A stretch of 64,000 nt of DNA from Bacillaceae bacterium JMAK1 (GCA_012970285.1 JIBW01000007.1:452824-516823), one strand, 5' to 3'. Counted from the first letter of the stretch, positions 40,278 to 49,972 are shown. Notes: generated from the letters alone by a model not told the origin. Program-made: numbers and translations.

Positions 40278-42083
40278 ATGAGTAAACATCACGACGACGT
40301 AAAAACGTACGATCTAGAGACACTCGTGTTGCACGGCGGTCACCATCCTGACCCGACAACTGGTTCAAGAGCGGTGCCGATTTATCAAACGAGTTCTTAT
40401 GTCTTTCACGATACAGAACATGCAAAACAACTGTTTGCCTTAGATGAGCCTGGAAACATTTATTCAAGAATTGGAAATCCTACAGTCGAAGTTTTAGAGA
40501 AACGGATTGCTTTGCTAGAAGATGGGGTTGCGGCTGTAGCTACAGCTTCAGGGCAAGCGGCAATTACGTTAGCGATCTTAAACATCTGTCAATCAGGCGA
40601 TGAGATTGTTGCAGCGAACAATCTTTATGGTGGTACATACAACTTATTTGCAACGACCCTCCCGAAATATGGCATCCACGTTACATTTGTTGATGCAACA
40701 GACCCTTCAAACATTGAAGAAGCGATTACGCCGAATACAAAAGCGGTTTTTGCAGAGATTATCGGAAATCCTAGTTTGCATGTGCTAGACGTTGAAGCAG
40801 TTGCAGATGTTGCACATCAGGCAGGTGTTCCTTTAATCATTGACAGTACATTTGCAAGTCCGGCAGTGTGTCGCCCAATTACATGGGGGGCAGATATCGT
40901 CGTACATTCAACAACGAAATGGATTGGTGGTCATGGTACCACGATCGGTGGAATTATCGTTGACGGTGGACGCTTCAATTGGAATAGTGATAAGTTCCCT
41001 GGATTTACAGAACCAGACGCGAGTTACCACGGTGTACGCTATGCGGTAGATTTTGCCACCCTTGCTTTTAGCCAGAAGGTGCGTGTACAACTGCTACGCG
41101 ATTTCGGACCGGCATTAAGTCCATTCAATGCATTCTTACTATTGCAAGGGTTAGAAACATTGCCGCTACGGATTGAGCGTCATCAAGAGAATTCATTGAA
41201 GATTGCTGAATATTTGGATTCCCACCCTGCAGTCGAATGGGTGTCTTACCCAGGATTACAATCGCACGATTCCCATGAGCTTGCGAAGAAATATTTGCAA
41301 CGTGGATTTGGTTCTGTCGTGAACTTCGGAATCAAAGGTGGTCTTGAAGCAGGTAAAACGTTCATTGATTCTGTGTCAATTTGGTCTCATCTTGCAAATG
41401 TCGGGGATGCGAAGTCCCTCGTTATTCACCCTGCGAGCACAACACATCAACAGTTAAATGAAGAAGAACGAGTAAAGTCAGGCGTGTTAGAGGAGCTTAT
41501 ACGTTTATCTGTCGGCTTAGAATCGTCAGGTGACTTGATTGCAGCATTAGATAAGGCGTTGTACAAGGCAACCGGCTTAAGTCATGCGGGAAGTAGCAGA
41601 CCAGAAGGCGTTGTAAATGATGAAGGCGTAATTCGTTGGGCACTTCATTCTTCAATTGAGCGAACGAATGAAGGTGGTCAAGAATCGGTTCGGACGAAAT
41701 CATTAGCTGTAGTTGGGTTAAGTGGTAATTCGGCTAGACCGAGTTACCGACTTGCTCGTAAAATGCAACGACTCGGATATAAAATCATTCCGGTAAATCC
41801 TAAAGAGACGGAGATTTTAGGAGAGAAAGTCTATCCAGATCTTCAATCGATCGATGAAAAAATCGACATTGTTCAAGTGTTTAGAAGTCCTGAGGCGGCG
41901 ATTGGAATTGCAAAAGAAGCGGTGCTAACGGATGCTTCGGTTTTCTGGCTACAAGAGGGTGTTATTTCTGATGAAGCGGTGCGCATTGCGACCGAAGGTG
42001 GTTTAGAAGTGGTTCACAACAGATGTACGTATAAGGAAGCCCAACGAATGCGTGGCACAATCCGTACATTCAGTGGCCAATAA
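40278..42083 (+). CDS. metY: O-acetylhomoserine sulfhydrylase (MetY) fused to a CoA-binding domain
   Basis: A 601-residue fusion. Residues 1-435 are a complete Cys/Met-metabolism PLP enzyme: [46 protein letters not shown], the PLP-lysine region [13 protein letters not shown] and the MetY-specific long insert. Residues about 470-595 are a YccU-like CoA-binding Rossmann domain ([34 protein letters not shown]...). The first half should make homocysteine from O-acetylhomoserine and sulfide, releasing acetate. Typical MetY is about 430 residues, so the tail is an added module, perhaps an acyl-CoA sensor. It is first in an operon with a transporter and an acetyl-CoA-synthetase-like gene. Confidence 0.88.
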   Translation: MSKHHDDVKTYDLETLVLHGGHHPDPTTGSRAVPIYQTSSYVFHDTEHAKQLFALDEPGNIYSRIGNPTVEVLEKRIALLEDGVAAVATASGQAAITLAILNICQSGDEIVAANNLYGGTYNLFATTLPKYGIHVTFVDATDPSNIEEAITPNTKAVFAEIIGNPSLHVLDVEAVADVAHQAGVPLIIDSTFASPAVCRPITWGADIVVHSTTKWIGGHGTTIGGIIVDGGRFNWNSDKFPGFTEPDASYHGVRYAVDFATLAFSQKVRVQLLRDFGPALSPFNAFLLLQGLETLPLRIERHQENSLKIAEYLDSHPAVEWVSYPGLQSHDSHELAKKYLQRGFGSVVNFGIKGGLEAGKTFIDSVSIWSHLANVGDAKSLVIHPASTTHQQLNEEERVKSGVLEELIRLSVGLESSGDLIAALDKALYKATGLSHAGSSRPEGVVNDEGVIRWALHSSIERTNEGGQESVRTKSLAVVGLSGNSARPSYRLARKMQRLGYKIIPVNPKETEILGEKVYPDLQSIDEKIDIVQVFRSPEAAIGIAKEAVLTDASVFWLQEGVISDEAVRIATEGGLEVVHNRCTYKEAQRMRGTIRTFSGQ

Positions 42084-42109
42084 ACCATCATTAGAAATAG
42101 GAGTGGAGA

Positions 42110-43099
42110 ATGTTGAAAAAAAGAAATGTAGGATTTACGTTACTCGCCGGAGCACTACTGTTGTCAGCGTGTGGAGATTCAACAAGTGGTGAAGAGAGCG
42201 CACCAGATACCATTCGCTTAGATTATGCGTTTTATTCACCGACTAGCCTCGTTCTAAAAGAGTCAGGGAAAGTTGAAGAACACTTTGAAGAGCAAGGGAT
42301 TGATGTTGAATGGGTACTCAGTCAAGGAAGTAATCGAGCCATTGAATTGCTCAATTCAAACAGTGTAGACTTCGGCTCGACAGCAGGAGCAGCAGCTCTA
42401 GTCGCCAAGTCTAACCATGCGCCAATTGAGACGGTTTATGTTGCTTCTGATCCTGAGTGGACAGCACTTCTATCAAATGGTGATATTGAATCTGTCGAAG
42501 ATCTTAGAGGCAAACAAGTAGCAGCAACGATGGGAACAGATCCTCATATTTTTCTCTTAAGAGCTTTGCATGAAGCGGGCATCGATGAAAGTGAAATTAC
42601 GATCGTTCAACTGCAACATAACGACGGTGCATCAGCATTAGCAACAGGAGAAGTCGATGCTTGGGCAGGGTTAGATCCACATATGGCAACTCAAGAGGTG
42701 GAACACGATGCAGAGCTGTTTTACCGCAATCAAGACTTTAACACGTATAGTGTGTTGAATGTGCGAGAAGACTTCGCTGAAAGTCACCCTAGCCTTGTTG
42801 AAGAGGTGATCGAGCTATACGAAGAAGCTAGAAATTGGACGCTTGATAACCATGAGGAAGCAACAGCAATCCTTGCTGAACAAGCAGATTTAAGCGAAGA
42901 AGTTGCCGCAATTCAAATGGAAAGAAATGACTTCTCTAACCCAGTTCTTGAAGAAGAGCATCGCGAAGCATTAATCGGTGCGGGTGTTGTACTAGAAGAA
43001 GGACACTTAGGTCCAGCAGCTTCTTCGGTAGAAGAGTTAGTGGACGAACTGCTTAATCCTACGTATGTCGAATCAGTCGTTGGCTCTACGAGCAATTAA
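42110..43099 (+). CDS. ABC transporter substrate-binding lipoprotein, SsuA/NMT1-like
   Basis: This 329-residue lipoprotein has lipobox LLLSAC (C21) and a type-II binding fold: IRLDYAFYSPTSLVLKESG, VEWVLSQGSNRAIELLNSNSVDFGSTAGAAALVAKS, VEDLRGKQVAATMGTDPHIFLLRAL and EVDAWAGLDPHMA. This places it with aliphatic sulfonate, taurine and related binding proteins. No SsuD or TauD oxygenase is nearby, so the ligand need not be a sulfonate. GGAGTGGAG precedes ATG. It follows metY by 26 bp. Confidence 0.85.
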   Translation: MLKKRNVGFTLLAGALLLSACGDSTSGEESAPDTIRLDYAFYSPTSLVLKESGKVEEHFEEQGIDVEWVLSQGSNRAIELLNSNSVDFGSTAGAAALVAKSNHAPIETVYVASDPEWTALLSNGDIESVEDLRGKQVAATMGTDPHIFLLRALHEAGIDESEITIVQLQHNDGASALATGEVDAWAGLDPHMATQEVEHDAELFYRNQDFNTYSVLNVREDFAESHPSLVEEVIELYEEARNWTLDNHEEATAILAEQADLSEEVAAIQMERNDFSNPVLEEEHREALIGAGVVLEEGHLGPAASSVEELVDELLNPTYVESVVGSTSN

Positions 43100-43111
43100 T
43101 GGGGGAGCACA

Positions 43112-43942
43112 ATGACACAAACAGAAGTATCACATTCACCGAACAAGAAATCACCAGGCAAGAAAACAACGTCTAGCGTGAACTACATTCGTTCATTTGC
43201 GATTGGCTTAATTATTCCAGCTCTTCTTCTCATCATTTGGGAAGTGGCATCAAGAGCTGGGATCTTCCCTCAATATTTATTACCTGCACCTTCAGCAGTA
43301 CTCTCTACGTTGGTCGCTTTAGCAAGTAGCGGAGAACTATGGACACACGTCTCATCAACCTTATCTCGCGTACTCATCGGATTTTTCTTAGGAACAGTCA
43401 TTGCCGTCGTATTAGGCTCATTTATTGGCTTTTTTAAACCGTTGGAACGATTATTTGATCCATTGCTTCAAGCCCTAAGGTCCATTCCTTCTTTAGCATG
43501 GGTACCCCTCTTTATTTTATGGATGGGGATTGCAGAAACGTCTAAAGTAACGCTCATTGCAGTCGGTGTGTTCTTCCCTGTTTATTTGAATATTGTTAGT
43601 GGAATTCAAGGGGTCGACCGAAAACTTATTGAAGTTGGAAAAGTGTATAACATGTCAACAGCTTCCATTATTACGAGAATTGTTTTACCTGCTTCTTTGC
43701 CCTCGTTTCTAGTCGGACTACGAAGTGGTCTTGGCTTAGGTTGGATGTTCGTCGTGGCTGCGGAACTGATGGGAGCAAGTGAAGGTTTAGGCTTCTTGTT
43801 GACACTCGGACAAAATACATCACGACCAGATACAATTTTGGCGAGCATTATCTTGTTTGCCATACTTGGTAAAGCAACCGATGCGATCTTAAAACAACTA
43901 GAAAACCGCTCACTACGTTGGCAAGATCGGTATGAGACTTAG
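43112..43942 (+). CDS. ABC transporter permease, SsuC-like
   Basis: This 276-residue inner-membrane permease has about six helices. LLPAPSAVLSTLVALASSGELWTHVSSTLSRVLIGFFLG is the SsuC/TauC signature, and the coupling loop is GADRKLIEVGKVYN-like VDRKLIEVGKVYNMSTASIITRIVLPASLP. A basic cytoplasmic N-terminus (NKKSPGKKTT) precedes the first helix. GGGGGAG precedes ATG 43112. It forms the channel for the adjacent binding protein and ATPase. Confidence 0.9.
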   Translation: MTQTEVSHSPNKKSPGKKTTSSVNYIRSFAIGLIIPALLLIIWEVASRAGIFPQYLLPAPSAVLSTLVALASSGELWTHVSSTLSRVLIGFFLGTVIAVVLGSFIGFFKPLERLFDPLLQALRSIPSLAWVPLFILWMGIAETSKVTLIAVGVFFPVYLNIVSGIQGVDRKLIEVGKVYNMSTASIITRIVLPASLPSFLVGLRSGLGLGWMFVVAAELMGASEGLGFLLTLGQNTSRPDTILASIILFAILGKATDAILKQLENRSLRWQDRYET

Positions 43943-43950
43943 AGGAGGGC

Positions 43951-44706
43951 ATGAACATGTTAGCAGTTCAAGAGGTAAGTCGTACGTTTGACAATGGTTA
44001 TAAGGCGTTTAAGCCAGTTAGTTTTAATACAGATCAAAGTGAGATTGTTGGCATACTTGGAACGAGTGGCTGTGGAAAGAGCACGTTACTACGTGCGATT
44101 GCAGGACTCGACCTCGGATTTGATGGTGAGATTTCGTTTCACGAGCAATCGGTGAGAAATGGAACAGAGCATACTGGGGTCGTATTTCAAGAGCCACGAC
44201 TAATGCCATGGTTATCAGTCATTGACAACGTAGTGTTTGGATTAAAAGGAAGTAAATCGGAAAAGCGTGAGAAAGGAACACGTCTTCTTCGTGCCGTAGG
44301 ACTTGCAGGAACAGAGAAGCTGTATCCAAGAGAGCTTTCAGGAGGTATGGCACAACGAGCGGCGATCGCAAGAGCGCTCGTTACGAATCCTCAATTGTTG
44401 CTTTTAGATGAACCATTTAGTGCCCTAGATGCGTTTACAAAAATGCAACTGCAAGAACTGCTCATAGATTTGTGGGAAACCAATCATACGTCGATGCTCA
44501 TTGTCACCCATGACATCGACGAAGCCTTATTTCTTTGTGATCGAGTCTTAATCTTTCGAGACCAACCTGGAGTGCTTTTCAAAGATCTCACGATTAATTT
44601 GCAACGACCACGAGAACGGGGATCACTCGCAATGGCAGAATTTAAACGAGAAATTTTGCAGTCATTAGATTTAAATCATGACGTTCATGTAAGGTCAGCA
44701 ATTTAG
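43951..44706 (+). CDS. ABC transporter ATP-binding protein, SsuB-like
   Basis: This 251-residue ATPase has Walker A GTSGCGKST, Q-loop VVFQEPRLMPWLSV (the RLMPW form typical of SsuB/TauB/NrtD), signature LSGGMAQR, Walker B LLLLDEPFSALD and switch HDIDEA. It starts 8 bp after the permease behind AGAGGAGGGC and is followed 20 bp later by the CoA ligase gene. Confidence 0.92.
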   Translation: MNMLAVQEVSRTFDNGYKAFKPVSFNTDQSEIVGILGTSGCGKSTLLRAIAGLDLGFDGEISFHEQSVRNGTEHTGVVFQEPRLMPWLSVIDNVVFGLKGSKSEKREKGTRLLRAVGLAGTEKLYPRELSGGMAQRAAIARALVTNPQLLLLDEPFSALDAFTKMQLQELLIDLWETNHTSMLIVTHDIDEALFLCDRVLIFRDQPGVLFKDLTINLQRPRERGSLAMAEFKREILQSLDLNHDVHVRSAI

Positions 44707-44726
44707 ATAGAATAGGAGGAGTTACG

Positions 44727-46433
44727 TTGAGTTCAATTACATCAGGAGAACGTCTTATTTTGGCGAGTGAGCTTAAAGAAAAAGCAAATATTGAATTGGT
44801 GGACGTTTCTTCCTTTCGTTGGGAAGAAGAATTTAGTCAATGGAGAACCCGTTTACAAGGAAAATGGAACGCGGCTTACGAGTGTATTGATCGCCACGTA
44901 GAAGAAGGCAGAGGCGAGCGAGTGGCGATGATTTATGTGAACGGAGACATTAAAGAAGAAATCACATATTCAAAGTTAAAGGAAGAAACGGATCGTCTAG
45001 CGTATGTTATTAAATCAAAAGGCATCCAACGAGGCGAGCGTGTATTCACGTTATTGCCAAAAACCCCGAATGCATACGTTGCGGTGCTCGCCATTATTAA
45101 AGCAGGTGCCGTAGCTGGCCCGTTGTTTGAAGCTTTCCAAGAAGACGCAATTTTCGAGCGTATGCACAATTGTGATGCGAAAATGATCATTACCGATGCA
45201 GAGTTAAAACAGCGAGTGCCACTAAGTAAGTTGCCTGCATTAGAACATGTACTCATCGATGGAGATGGTGCAGACAAGGGAGCAGGCGAATATCACCTTC
45301 AAGAGGAACTGGCAACTATTACTGATGAAGATGTTGCACAAGTGACGGAATGGATGGATGAGAACGAAGGAATGATCATTCATTATACATCGGGGTCAAC
45401 TGGACAACCAAAAGGAGTGCTCCATGCACATCGTGCAATTGTTCAGCAGAAGAAGACTGGCGAATGGGTGCTTGATTTAAAAGAAAACGATGTATACTGG
45501 TGCACATCACATCCGGGTTGGGTAACGGGTAGCTCTTATGGAATCTTTGCTCCTTTCTTAAACGGTGCAACGAGTCTAATTAATTCAGGACGGTTTGATG
45601 CAAACGAGTGGTATAGCTATATTGACCGGTTTAACGTTACGGTTTGGTATAGTGCCCCAACGGCATTTCGGATGTTAAAAGCCGTTGGCGGTAAGGAATT
45701 GATCGAACGTTATAACTTATCAAGCTTAAGACACGTGTTAAGCGTAGGGGAACCTCTAAATCCAGAAATCGTAAAGTGGGGATACGAGCAGTTAAACGTT
45801 CGTATTCACGATACATGGTGGATGACTGAAACGGGAGCGCAATTAATTGTAAACCTTCCGAATCAAACGATTAAGGCGGGCTCGATGGGACGTCCATTAC
45901 CTGGAATTACAGTTGCCATCCTTGATGAAGCTGGCAATCAATTGCCAGCTGGGGCTGTAGGTCAACTGGCAGTCCGAAAAGGTTGGCCGTCAATGATGCG
46001 TGAAATTTGGAAGAACGAGGAGAAGTATCATTCCTATTTTCCTTATGAAGACTGGTACGTTTCTGGTGATCTAGCATTCCAAGATGAAGATGGGTTCGTG
46101 TTCTTTCAGAGTAGAGACGATGATATGATTAATTCCTCTGGAGAACGAATTGGTCCCTTTGAAGTGGAAAGTGCACTGATTACTCATGATGCAGTTATAG
46201 AAGCAGCTGTAGTAGGGAAGGCTGACGAGCTTCGAGGAGAGATTGTTAAAGGCTTCGTTGTCTTGCATCCTAACTATGAAGAGTCCACAGCACTACTGGA
46301 AGAGATACGATTACATGTCCGCGGTAAACTTGCAGCTCATGCTGCACCGAGAGAAATTGAAGTTCTTGAAGAACTACCGAAAACGAGAATTAGCGGTAAG
46401 ATTATGCGGCGGTTATTAAAAGAACAAGCATAA
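44727..46433 (+). CDS. Acetyl-CoA-synthetase-like AMP-forming CoA ligase
   Basis: This 568-residue ANL-family enzyme has the ATP loop HYTSGSTGQPKGVLH, the A5-type motif DTWWMTETGAQ, YVSGDLAFQDEDGFVFFQSRDDDMINSSGERIGP and the terminal catalytic lysine in RISGKIMRRLL. The WWxTETG tryptophan closes the acyl pocket in acetate/propionate enzymes, so a very short acyl substrate is likely. The SGKIMRR site is the usual target of AcuA-type lysine acetylation. The start is TTG 44727 behind AGGAGGAG. It is last in the metY-ABC operon, where it could reactivate the acetate that MetY releases. Confidence 0.88.
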   Translation: MSSITSGERLILASELKEKANIELVDVSSFRWEEEFSQWRTRLQGKWNAAYECIDRHVEEGRGERVAMIYVNGDIKEEITYSKLKEETDRLAYVIKSKGIQRGERVFTLLPKTPNAYVAVLAIIKAGAVAGPLFEAFQEDAIFERMHNCDAKMIITDAELKQRVPLSKLPALEHVLIDGDGADKGAGEYHLQEELATITDEDVAQVTEWMDENEGMIIHYTSGSTGQPKGVLHAHRAIVQQKKTGEWVLDLKENDVYWCTSHPGWVTGSSYGIFAPFLNGATSLINSGRFDANEWYSYIDRFNVTVWYSAPTAFRMLKAVGGKELIERYNLSSLRHVLSVGEPLNPEIVKWGYEQLNVRIHDTWWMTETGAQLIVNLPNQTIKAGSMGRPLPGITVAILDEAGNQLPAGAVGQLAVRKGWPSMMREIWKNEEKYHSYFPYEDWYVSGDLAFQDEDGFVFFQSRDDDMINSSGERIGPFEVESALITHDAVIEAAVVGKADELRGEIVKGFVVLHPNYEESTALLEEIRLHVRGKLAAHAAPREIEVLEELPKTRISGKIMRRLLKEQA

Positions 46434-46435
46434 GA

Positions 46436-46465
46436 AAAACGCAGGAGCATTTGCTCCTGCGTTTT
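46436..46465. terminator. Bidirectional terminator between the CoA ligase and ectC
   Basis: The stem AAAACGCAGGAGCA / TGCTCCTGCGTTTT (46436-46465) has a 2-base loop, is A-rich before and T-rich at its end. Confidence 0.9.
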
Positions 46466-46475
46466 GTGTTCGTTA

Positions 46476-46862
46476 TTAGTCTAAATCTGCTGGATAAACA
46501 CCATTCTCATCGTGGATTTCACGACCGCTTAGCGGTGGGTTGAATACGCAAACCATACGTGCATCTTCAATACCGCGTAGTAGGTGCTCATCATGCTCAT
46601 CAAGTGCATAAAGAGTACCAGCTTTGATTGTGTGGACTTTATTGTCACTTAGCGTCACGACTTCTGCGTGACCTTCAATGCAATAAACAGCTTCTAGGTG
46701 ATTTTGATACCAAATGTGTGTCTCTGTGCCAGCACGAATAATCGTATCATTCACAGAATAGCCCATGCCGTCTTTTTTGGAGATTAGTCGACGGCTAACC
46801 CAGTTGCCACCTTCGACTTCTTTTTCAGTTCCTAGGATGTCTTCTAATTTAACGACTTTCAT
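46476..46862 (-). CDS. ectC: L-ectoine synthase EctC
   Basis: This 128-residue cupin cyclises N-gamma-acetyl-diaminobutyrate to ectoine. It starts [27 protein letters not shown] and has the metal-binding [18 protein letters not shown] and [21 protein letters not shown], ending with [20 protein letters not shown], all diagnostic. It is the third gene of ectA-B-C, 39 bp after ectB, with GGAGGCAATACTC before the ATG. Confidence 0.97.
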   Translation of the reverse strand: MKVVKLEDILGTEKEVEGGNWVSRRLISKKDGMGYSVNDTIIRAGTETHIWYQNHLEAVYCIEGHAEVVTLSDNKVHTIKAGTLYALDEHDEHLLRGIEDARMVCVFNPPLSGREIHDENGVYPADLD

Positions 46863-46901
46863 GAGTATTGCCTCCTAAAGTAGTTGAGTAACGAGAGATG
46901 T

Positions 46902-48170
46902 TTATGCTTTTAGTGCTTGATCAATAGCTGCGTCTAATTTATCGAGACCTGCTTGGAGACCTTCTTTATCAATTGTAAGTGGTGGGAAGAGCTTAAACAC
47001 TTCATCATTAGGACCTGCTGTTTCCATAATTAAACCTTGCTCAAATGCATGAGCCGCCACTTTTCCAGCGAGATCTGGATTGTCTGTACGAATTCCTTGA
47101 ATGAAGCCACGACCTTTAAGCTTTCCTTCAAGCGCAGGGTACTTATCAATCATAAGCTGTAAGAAGCTCGTAATCATCTGGGATTTTTCTTCAATGCCTT
47201 TCTCAAAGGAAGGGTCTTTCCAGTAGTCAAGCGCTGCAGTTGCGGTAACAAACGCGAGGTTGTTTCCTCTAAATGTACCGTTGTGCTCACCTGGTGCCCA
47301 TTTATCGAGTTCTGGCTTTAAAAGGGTTAGGGCAAGTGGTAATCCGTAACCACCAATTGATTTAGATAAACAGATGATATCTGGCTTAATACCAGCAGGT
47401 TCAAAGCTGAAGAACGTGCCTGCACGGCCGACGCCTGCTTGGATGTCATCAACAATCAATAGCGCACCAATTTCTTTAGCAAGCTTCTCGATTTCTTTAA
47501 GCCATTCCATGCTTGCTGCGTTTAATCCACCTTCACCTTGAACCGTTTCTAAAATCAAGGCTGCTGGTGCGTCTACGCCACTGCCGTTCGTAGCTAAAAA
47601 TCGACGAATGTACTTCATTTGCGTTTCTACAGGTTCATCGACATATTTGTCATACGGCATAATCGTTGTATTGCTTAATGGAACACCGGCACCTTTACGT
47701 TTGAAATCATTTGATGTTACTGAAAGTGAACCAAGTGTCATACCGTGGAAGCCGTTTGTGAAACTGACGACATTTGTTCGACCTGTAATCTTACGAGCGA
47801 GCTTTAATGCACTTTCTACGGCATTCGTACCGGTTGGTCCTGGGAACATGACTTTGTAAGACATGTTACGTGGCTCTAAGATTGAAGATTGGAAAGCGCT
47901 CAAAAATTCACGCTTTGACTTTGAGGCCATATCGAGGGAATGAGTGATTCCGTCTTCTTGAATGTACTCAATCAATTTCTCTTTCATCTTATCATCATTG
48001 TGACCATAGTTTAGTGCACCTGCACCAGAGAAGAAGTCAATGTACTCTTTACCTGACTCATCGTATAACTTATGACCTTTTGCTTTATGAAAAACGGTAG
48101 GGAAACTTCTGCTATAACTTCTTACCTCAGATTCTAATTGTTCAAATACGTTCATGACATTGACAGACAT
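46902..48170 (-). CDS. ectB: Diaminobutyrate-2-oxoglutarate aminotransferase EctB
   Basis: This 422-residue class-III PLP aminotransferase converts aspartate semialdehyde plus glutamate to L-2,4-diaminobutyrate. It begins [21 protein letters not shown], the EctB-specific start. It has [55 protein letters not shown] and the PLP-lysine segment [21 protein letters not shown] lies 12 bases before ATG 48170; an internal ATG at 48155 is possible. It is the middle gene of the ectoine operon. Confidence 0.97.
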   Translation of the reverse strand: MSVNVMNVFEQLESEVRSYSRSFPTVFHKAKGHKLYDESGKEYIDFFSGAGALNYGHNDDKMKEKLIEYIQEDGITHSLDMASKSKREFLSAFQSSILEPRNMSYKVMFPGPTGTNAVESALKLARKITGRTNVVSFTNGFHGMTLGSLSVTSNDFKRKGAGVPLSNTTIMPYDKYVDEPVETQMKYIRRFLATNGSGVDAPAALILETVQGEGGLNAASMEWLKEIEKLAKEIGALLIVDDIQAGVGRAGTFFSFEPAGIKPDIICLSKSIGGYGLPLALTLLKPELDKWAPGEHNGTFRGNNLAFVTATAALDYWKDPSFEKGIEEKSQMITSFLQLMIDKYPALEGKLKGRGFIQGIRTDNPDLAGKVAAHAFEQGLIMETAGPNDEVFKLFPPLTIDKEGLQAGLDKLDAAIDQALKA

Positions 48171-48209
48171 GTAATTGATGTGCTCCTTTCAGATATAACA
48201 AGCGTTTGC

Positions 48210-48722
48210 TTATTGACGTAAAAATGGGCCGATCTTAAACGATAGTTCAGCTTCATGACCTTCTCCAGGGAACAAATCTTCGGAGAAGCATTCCGACACG
48301 TGACAAGCAGTATCGTTTTTACGGGCTAATCGCCGGAACAGCTTTTGCGAAGCGTCGTTCGATGGAGTTACTGTTGCTTCCAGATATTTTACTTTACCAC
48401 ATGAGTTACGTTCTAAAACCTCATTTAGCATACGAGAAGCGAGTCCGCGTCCTCGTTGTGATTCATCTACGCCGACTTGCCAAACAAAAACAGTATCTTG
48501 GCGTTCTGGAAGAATAAAAGCGGTAACAAATCCAACTAGTTCATCGTCTTCTTTAACGACAACACAAGTTTCGGCGAAATATTCCGCCATCATCAAATAT
48601 TTGTACGATGAGTTCAAGTCGAGTCCTAGCTTTTTAGCTAATTCCCACATTTCTGCACCATCTTCGACTGATGGTTTTGTAAATACTAGCGCTTCTTTCT
48701 CCGTAATTGGAGTAACCGCCAT
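48210..48722 (-). CDS. ectA: Diaminobutyrate acetyltransferase EctA
   Basis: This 170-residue GNAT enzyme N-acetylates L-2,4-diaminobutyrate. The sequence FTKPSVEDGAEMWELAKKLGLDLNSSYKYLMMAEYFAETCVV is typical of EctA. The acetyl-CoA loop is VDESQRGRGLASRML, and the C-terminal half has EATVTPSNDASQKLFRRLA. It is the first gene of ectABC, so the operon order is canonical. GAAGGTGATGATC precedes ATG 48722. A sigma-B-like promoter lies 45-70 bp upstream. Confidence 0.97.
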   Translation of the reverse strand: MAVTPITEKEALVFTKPSVEDGAEMWELAKKLGLDLNSSYKYLMMAEYFAETCVVVKEDDELVGFVTAFILPERQDTVFVWQVGVDESQRGRGLASRMLNEVLERNSCGKVKYLEATVTPSNDASQKLFRRLARKNDTACHVSECFSEDLFPGEGHEAELSFKIGPFLRQ

Positions 48723-48766
48723 GTGATCATCACCTTCTAAAGAGTATTTTATTTACCTACTCTTCC

Positions 48767-48792
48767 ATAACCGTTATCCTAATCGTTTAAAC
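48767..48792 (-). promoter_or_regulatory. Sigma-B-like promoter of ectABC
   Basis: On the minus strand GTTTAA (48792-48787), 14 bp and GGTTAT (48772-48767) match the sigma-B consensus at 11 of 12 positions, about 45 bp before ectA. This predicts induction of ectoine synthesis by the general stress response. Confidence 0.65.
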
Positions 48793-48846
48793 CAGTTATT
48801 TGGAATGAGTAGCTAACTATTTCCTTTTTGAAAAACGATTACGGTA

Positions 48847-49041
48847 TATAATGATAAGGAGAAACAAAAGAAAGATCAAATGCATTTAAAAGGACTCTGA
48901 ACCACTGAGAGACGATTAATCGTGAATTGATGATTTGAACATAGTGGTGCATTTTAATTTCTGCTGATTTGATCAATTTCCTTATTTGGCCAAGAAAAAC
49001 TCGACAAAAATATACAGAAAGAGAAAGGGAGAGAAAGAAGT
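48847..49041 (+). promoter_or_regulatory. Promoter and long structured leader of the AEC transporter gene
   Basis: A TATAAT (48847-48852) is followed by about 180 bases of untranslated leader. Pairings seen: AAATGCA (48878-48884) with TGCATTT (48948-48954), CCACT (48902-48906) with AGTGG (48943-48947), and an internal ACGAT/ATCGT hairpin near 48912. This nested structure resembles a riboswitch aptamer but matches none I know. There is no clear terminator before the start codon; the ribosome site is GAGAAAGAAG. Confidence 0.45.
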
Positions 49042-49935
49042 TTGTCTATATTCCTAGAGGTTGTATTGCCTGTTCTATTAGTGTTTTCACTTGGGTTTAT
49101 ATTAGAGAGAAAATCCAAACTCGATATTAAACCGATTTCAACACTCGCCATTTATATTATGACGCCTTGTCTCGTTTTTCAGAACTTTTATCATACATCA
49201 ATCGATGTGCAAATCTTTTATATGCTCCTAATTGCTCTTATTTTATTATTATCTCTCGTAATACTTAACAAAATCATCGCTTATTTCATGAAAATTCCTG
49301 CGGATCGGGAGACAGGATTTATTTTATCAACAGCATTTATGAACGCTGGAAACTATGGGGCGCCGATCATTTTATTCGCTTTTGGGCAAGAAGGATTTCA
49401 ATTTGCGGTCATGTTTATGGTCATTCAATCGATCCTTATGAATAGCTTTGGAGTCTATTTCGCAACAAAAATGAGGGAATCAATGTTGTACGCTGTGAAA
49501 ATGGTCTTAACGATGCCGGCAATCTGGGCACTTTTAGCAGCGGCTATAGCGAAAACAATTCCTTTTGATTTACCCGTAGCGCTAGAGAGAACGACGAGTA
49601 TGGTTTCTGAGGCTACAATTCCTACCGTGATGTTAATTTTAGGTATGCAATTGGCTAAGATTCCACTATCAGGCTTTGAGTGGAAAGGCATTACATATGC
49701 AAGTATTATGCGACTCTTAGTATCGCCGTTAATTGCTTATGGGTTAACGTTGCTGTTTCCAGTAGAGCCATTGTTAGCAAATGTGATTATTGTGCTCGCT
49801 GCAATGCCAAGTGCTGCGAATATCGTGATGTTTGCCGTTCAATTTGAAGCAGAACCAAAGCTCGTATCGAGCATTACGCTCGTGACGACGATTATAAGTA
49901 TATTCTCAATCACTGCATTGCTCGGTTTATTATAA
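49042..49935 (+). CDS. AEC (auxin efflux carrier) family permease
   Basis: This 297-residue membrane protein has ten predicted helices in two five-helix halves: VVLPVLLVFSLGFILERKSKLD, STLAIYIMTPCLVFQNFY, STAFMNAGNYGAPIILFAFG and, in the second half, MLILGMQLAKIPLSGFEW and VLAAMPSAANIVMFAVQF. Bacterial members export or import carboxylates such as malate; the substrate is unknown. The start is TTG 49042. A 38-bp tandem duplication has remodelled its last codons (ending GLL rather than VIL). It is divergent from ectABC with a long leader. Confidence 0.88.
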   Translation: MSIFLEVVLPVLLVFSLGFILERKSKLDIKPISTLAIYIMTPCLVFQNFYHTSIDVQIFYMLLIALILLLSLVILNKIIAYFMKIPADRETGFILSTAFMNAGNYGAPIILFAFGQEGFQFAVMFMVIQSILMNSFGVYFATKMRESMLYAVKMVLTMPAIWALLAAAIAKTIPFDLPVALERTTSMVSEATIPTVMLILGMQLAKIPLSGFEWKGITYASIMRLLVSPLIAYGLTLLFPVEPLLANVIIVLAAMPSAANIVMFAVQFEAEPKLVSSITLVTTIISIFSITALLGLL

Positions 49936-49963
49936 GTATATTCTCAATCACTGCATTGCTCGT
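49891..49963 (+). repeat. 38-bp tandem duplication at the end of the AEC gene
   Basis: ATTATAAGTATATTC... begins at 49891 and again at 49929, and the copies agree nearly base for base for 34 bases. The second copy is now outside the gene because the junction creates TAA at 49933-49935. Confidence 0.92.
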
Positions 49964-49972
49964 TATATTATA

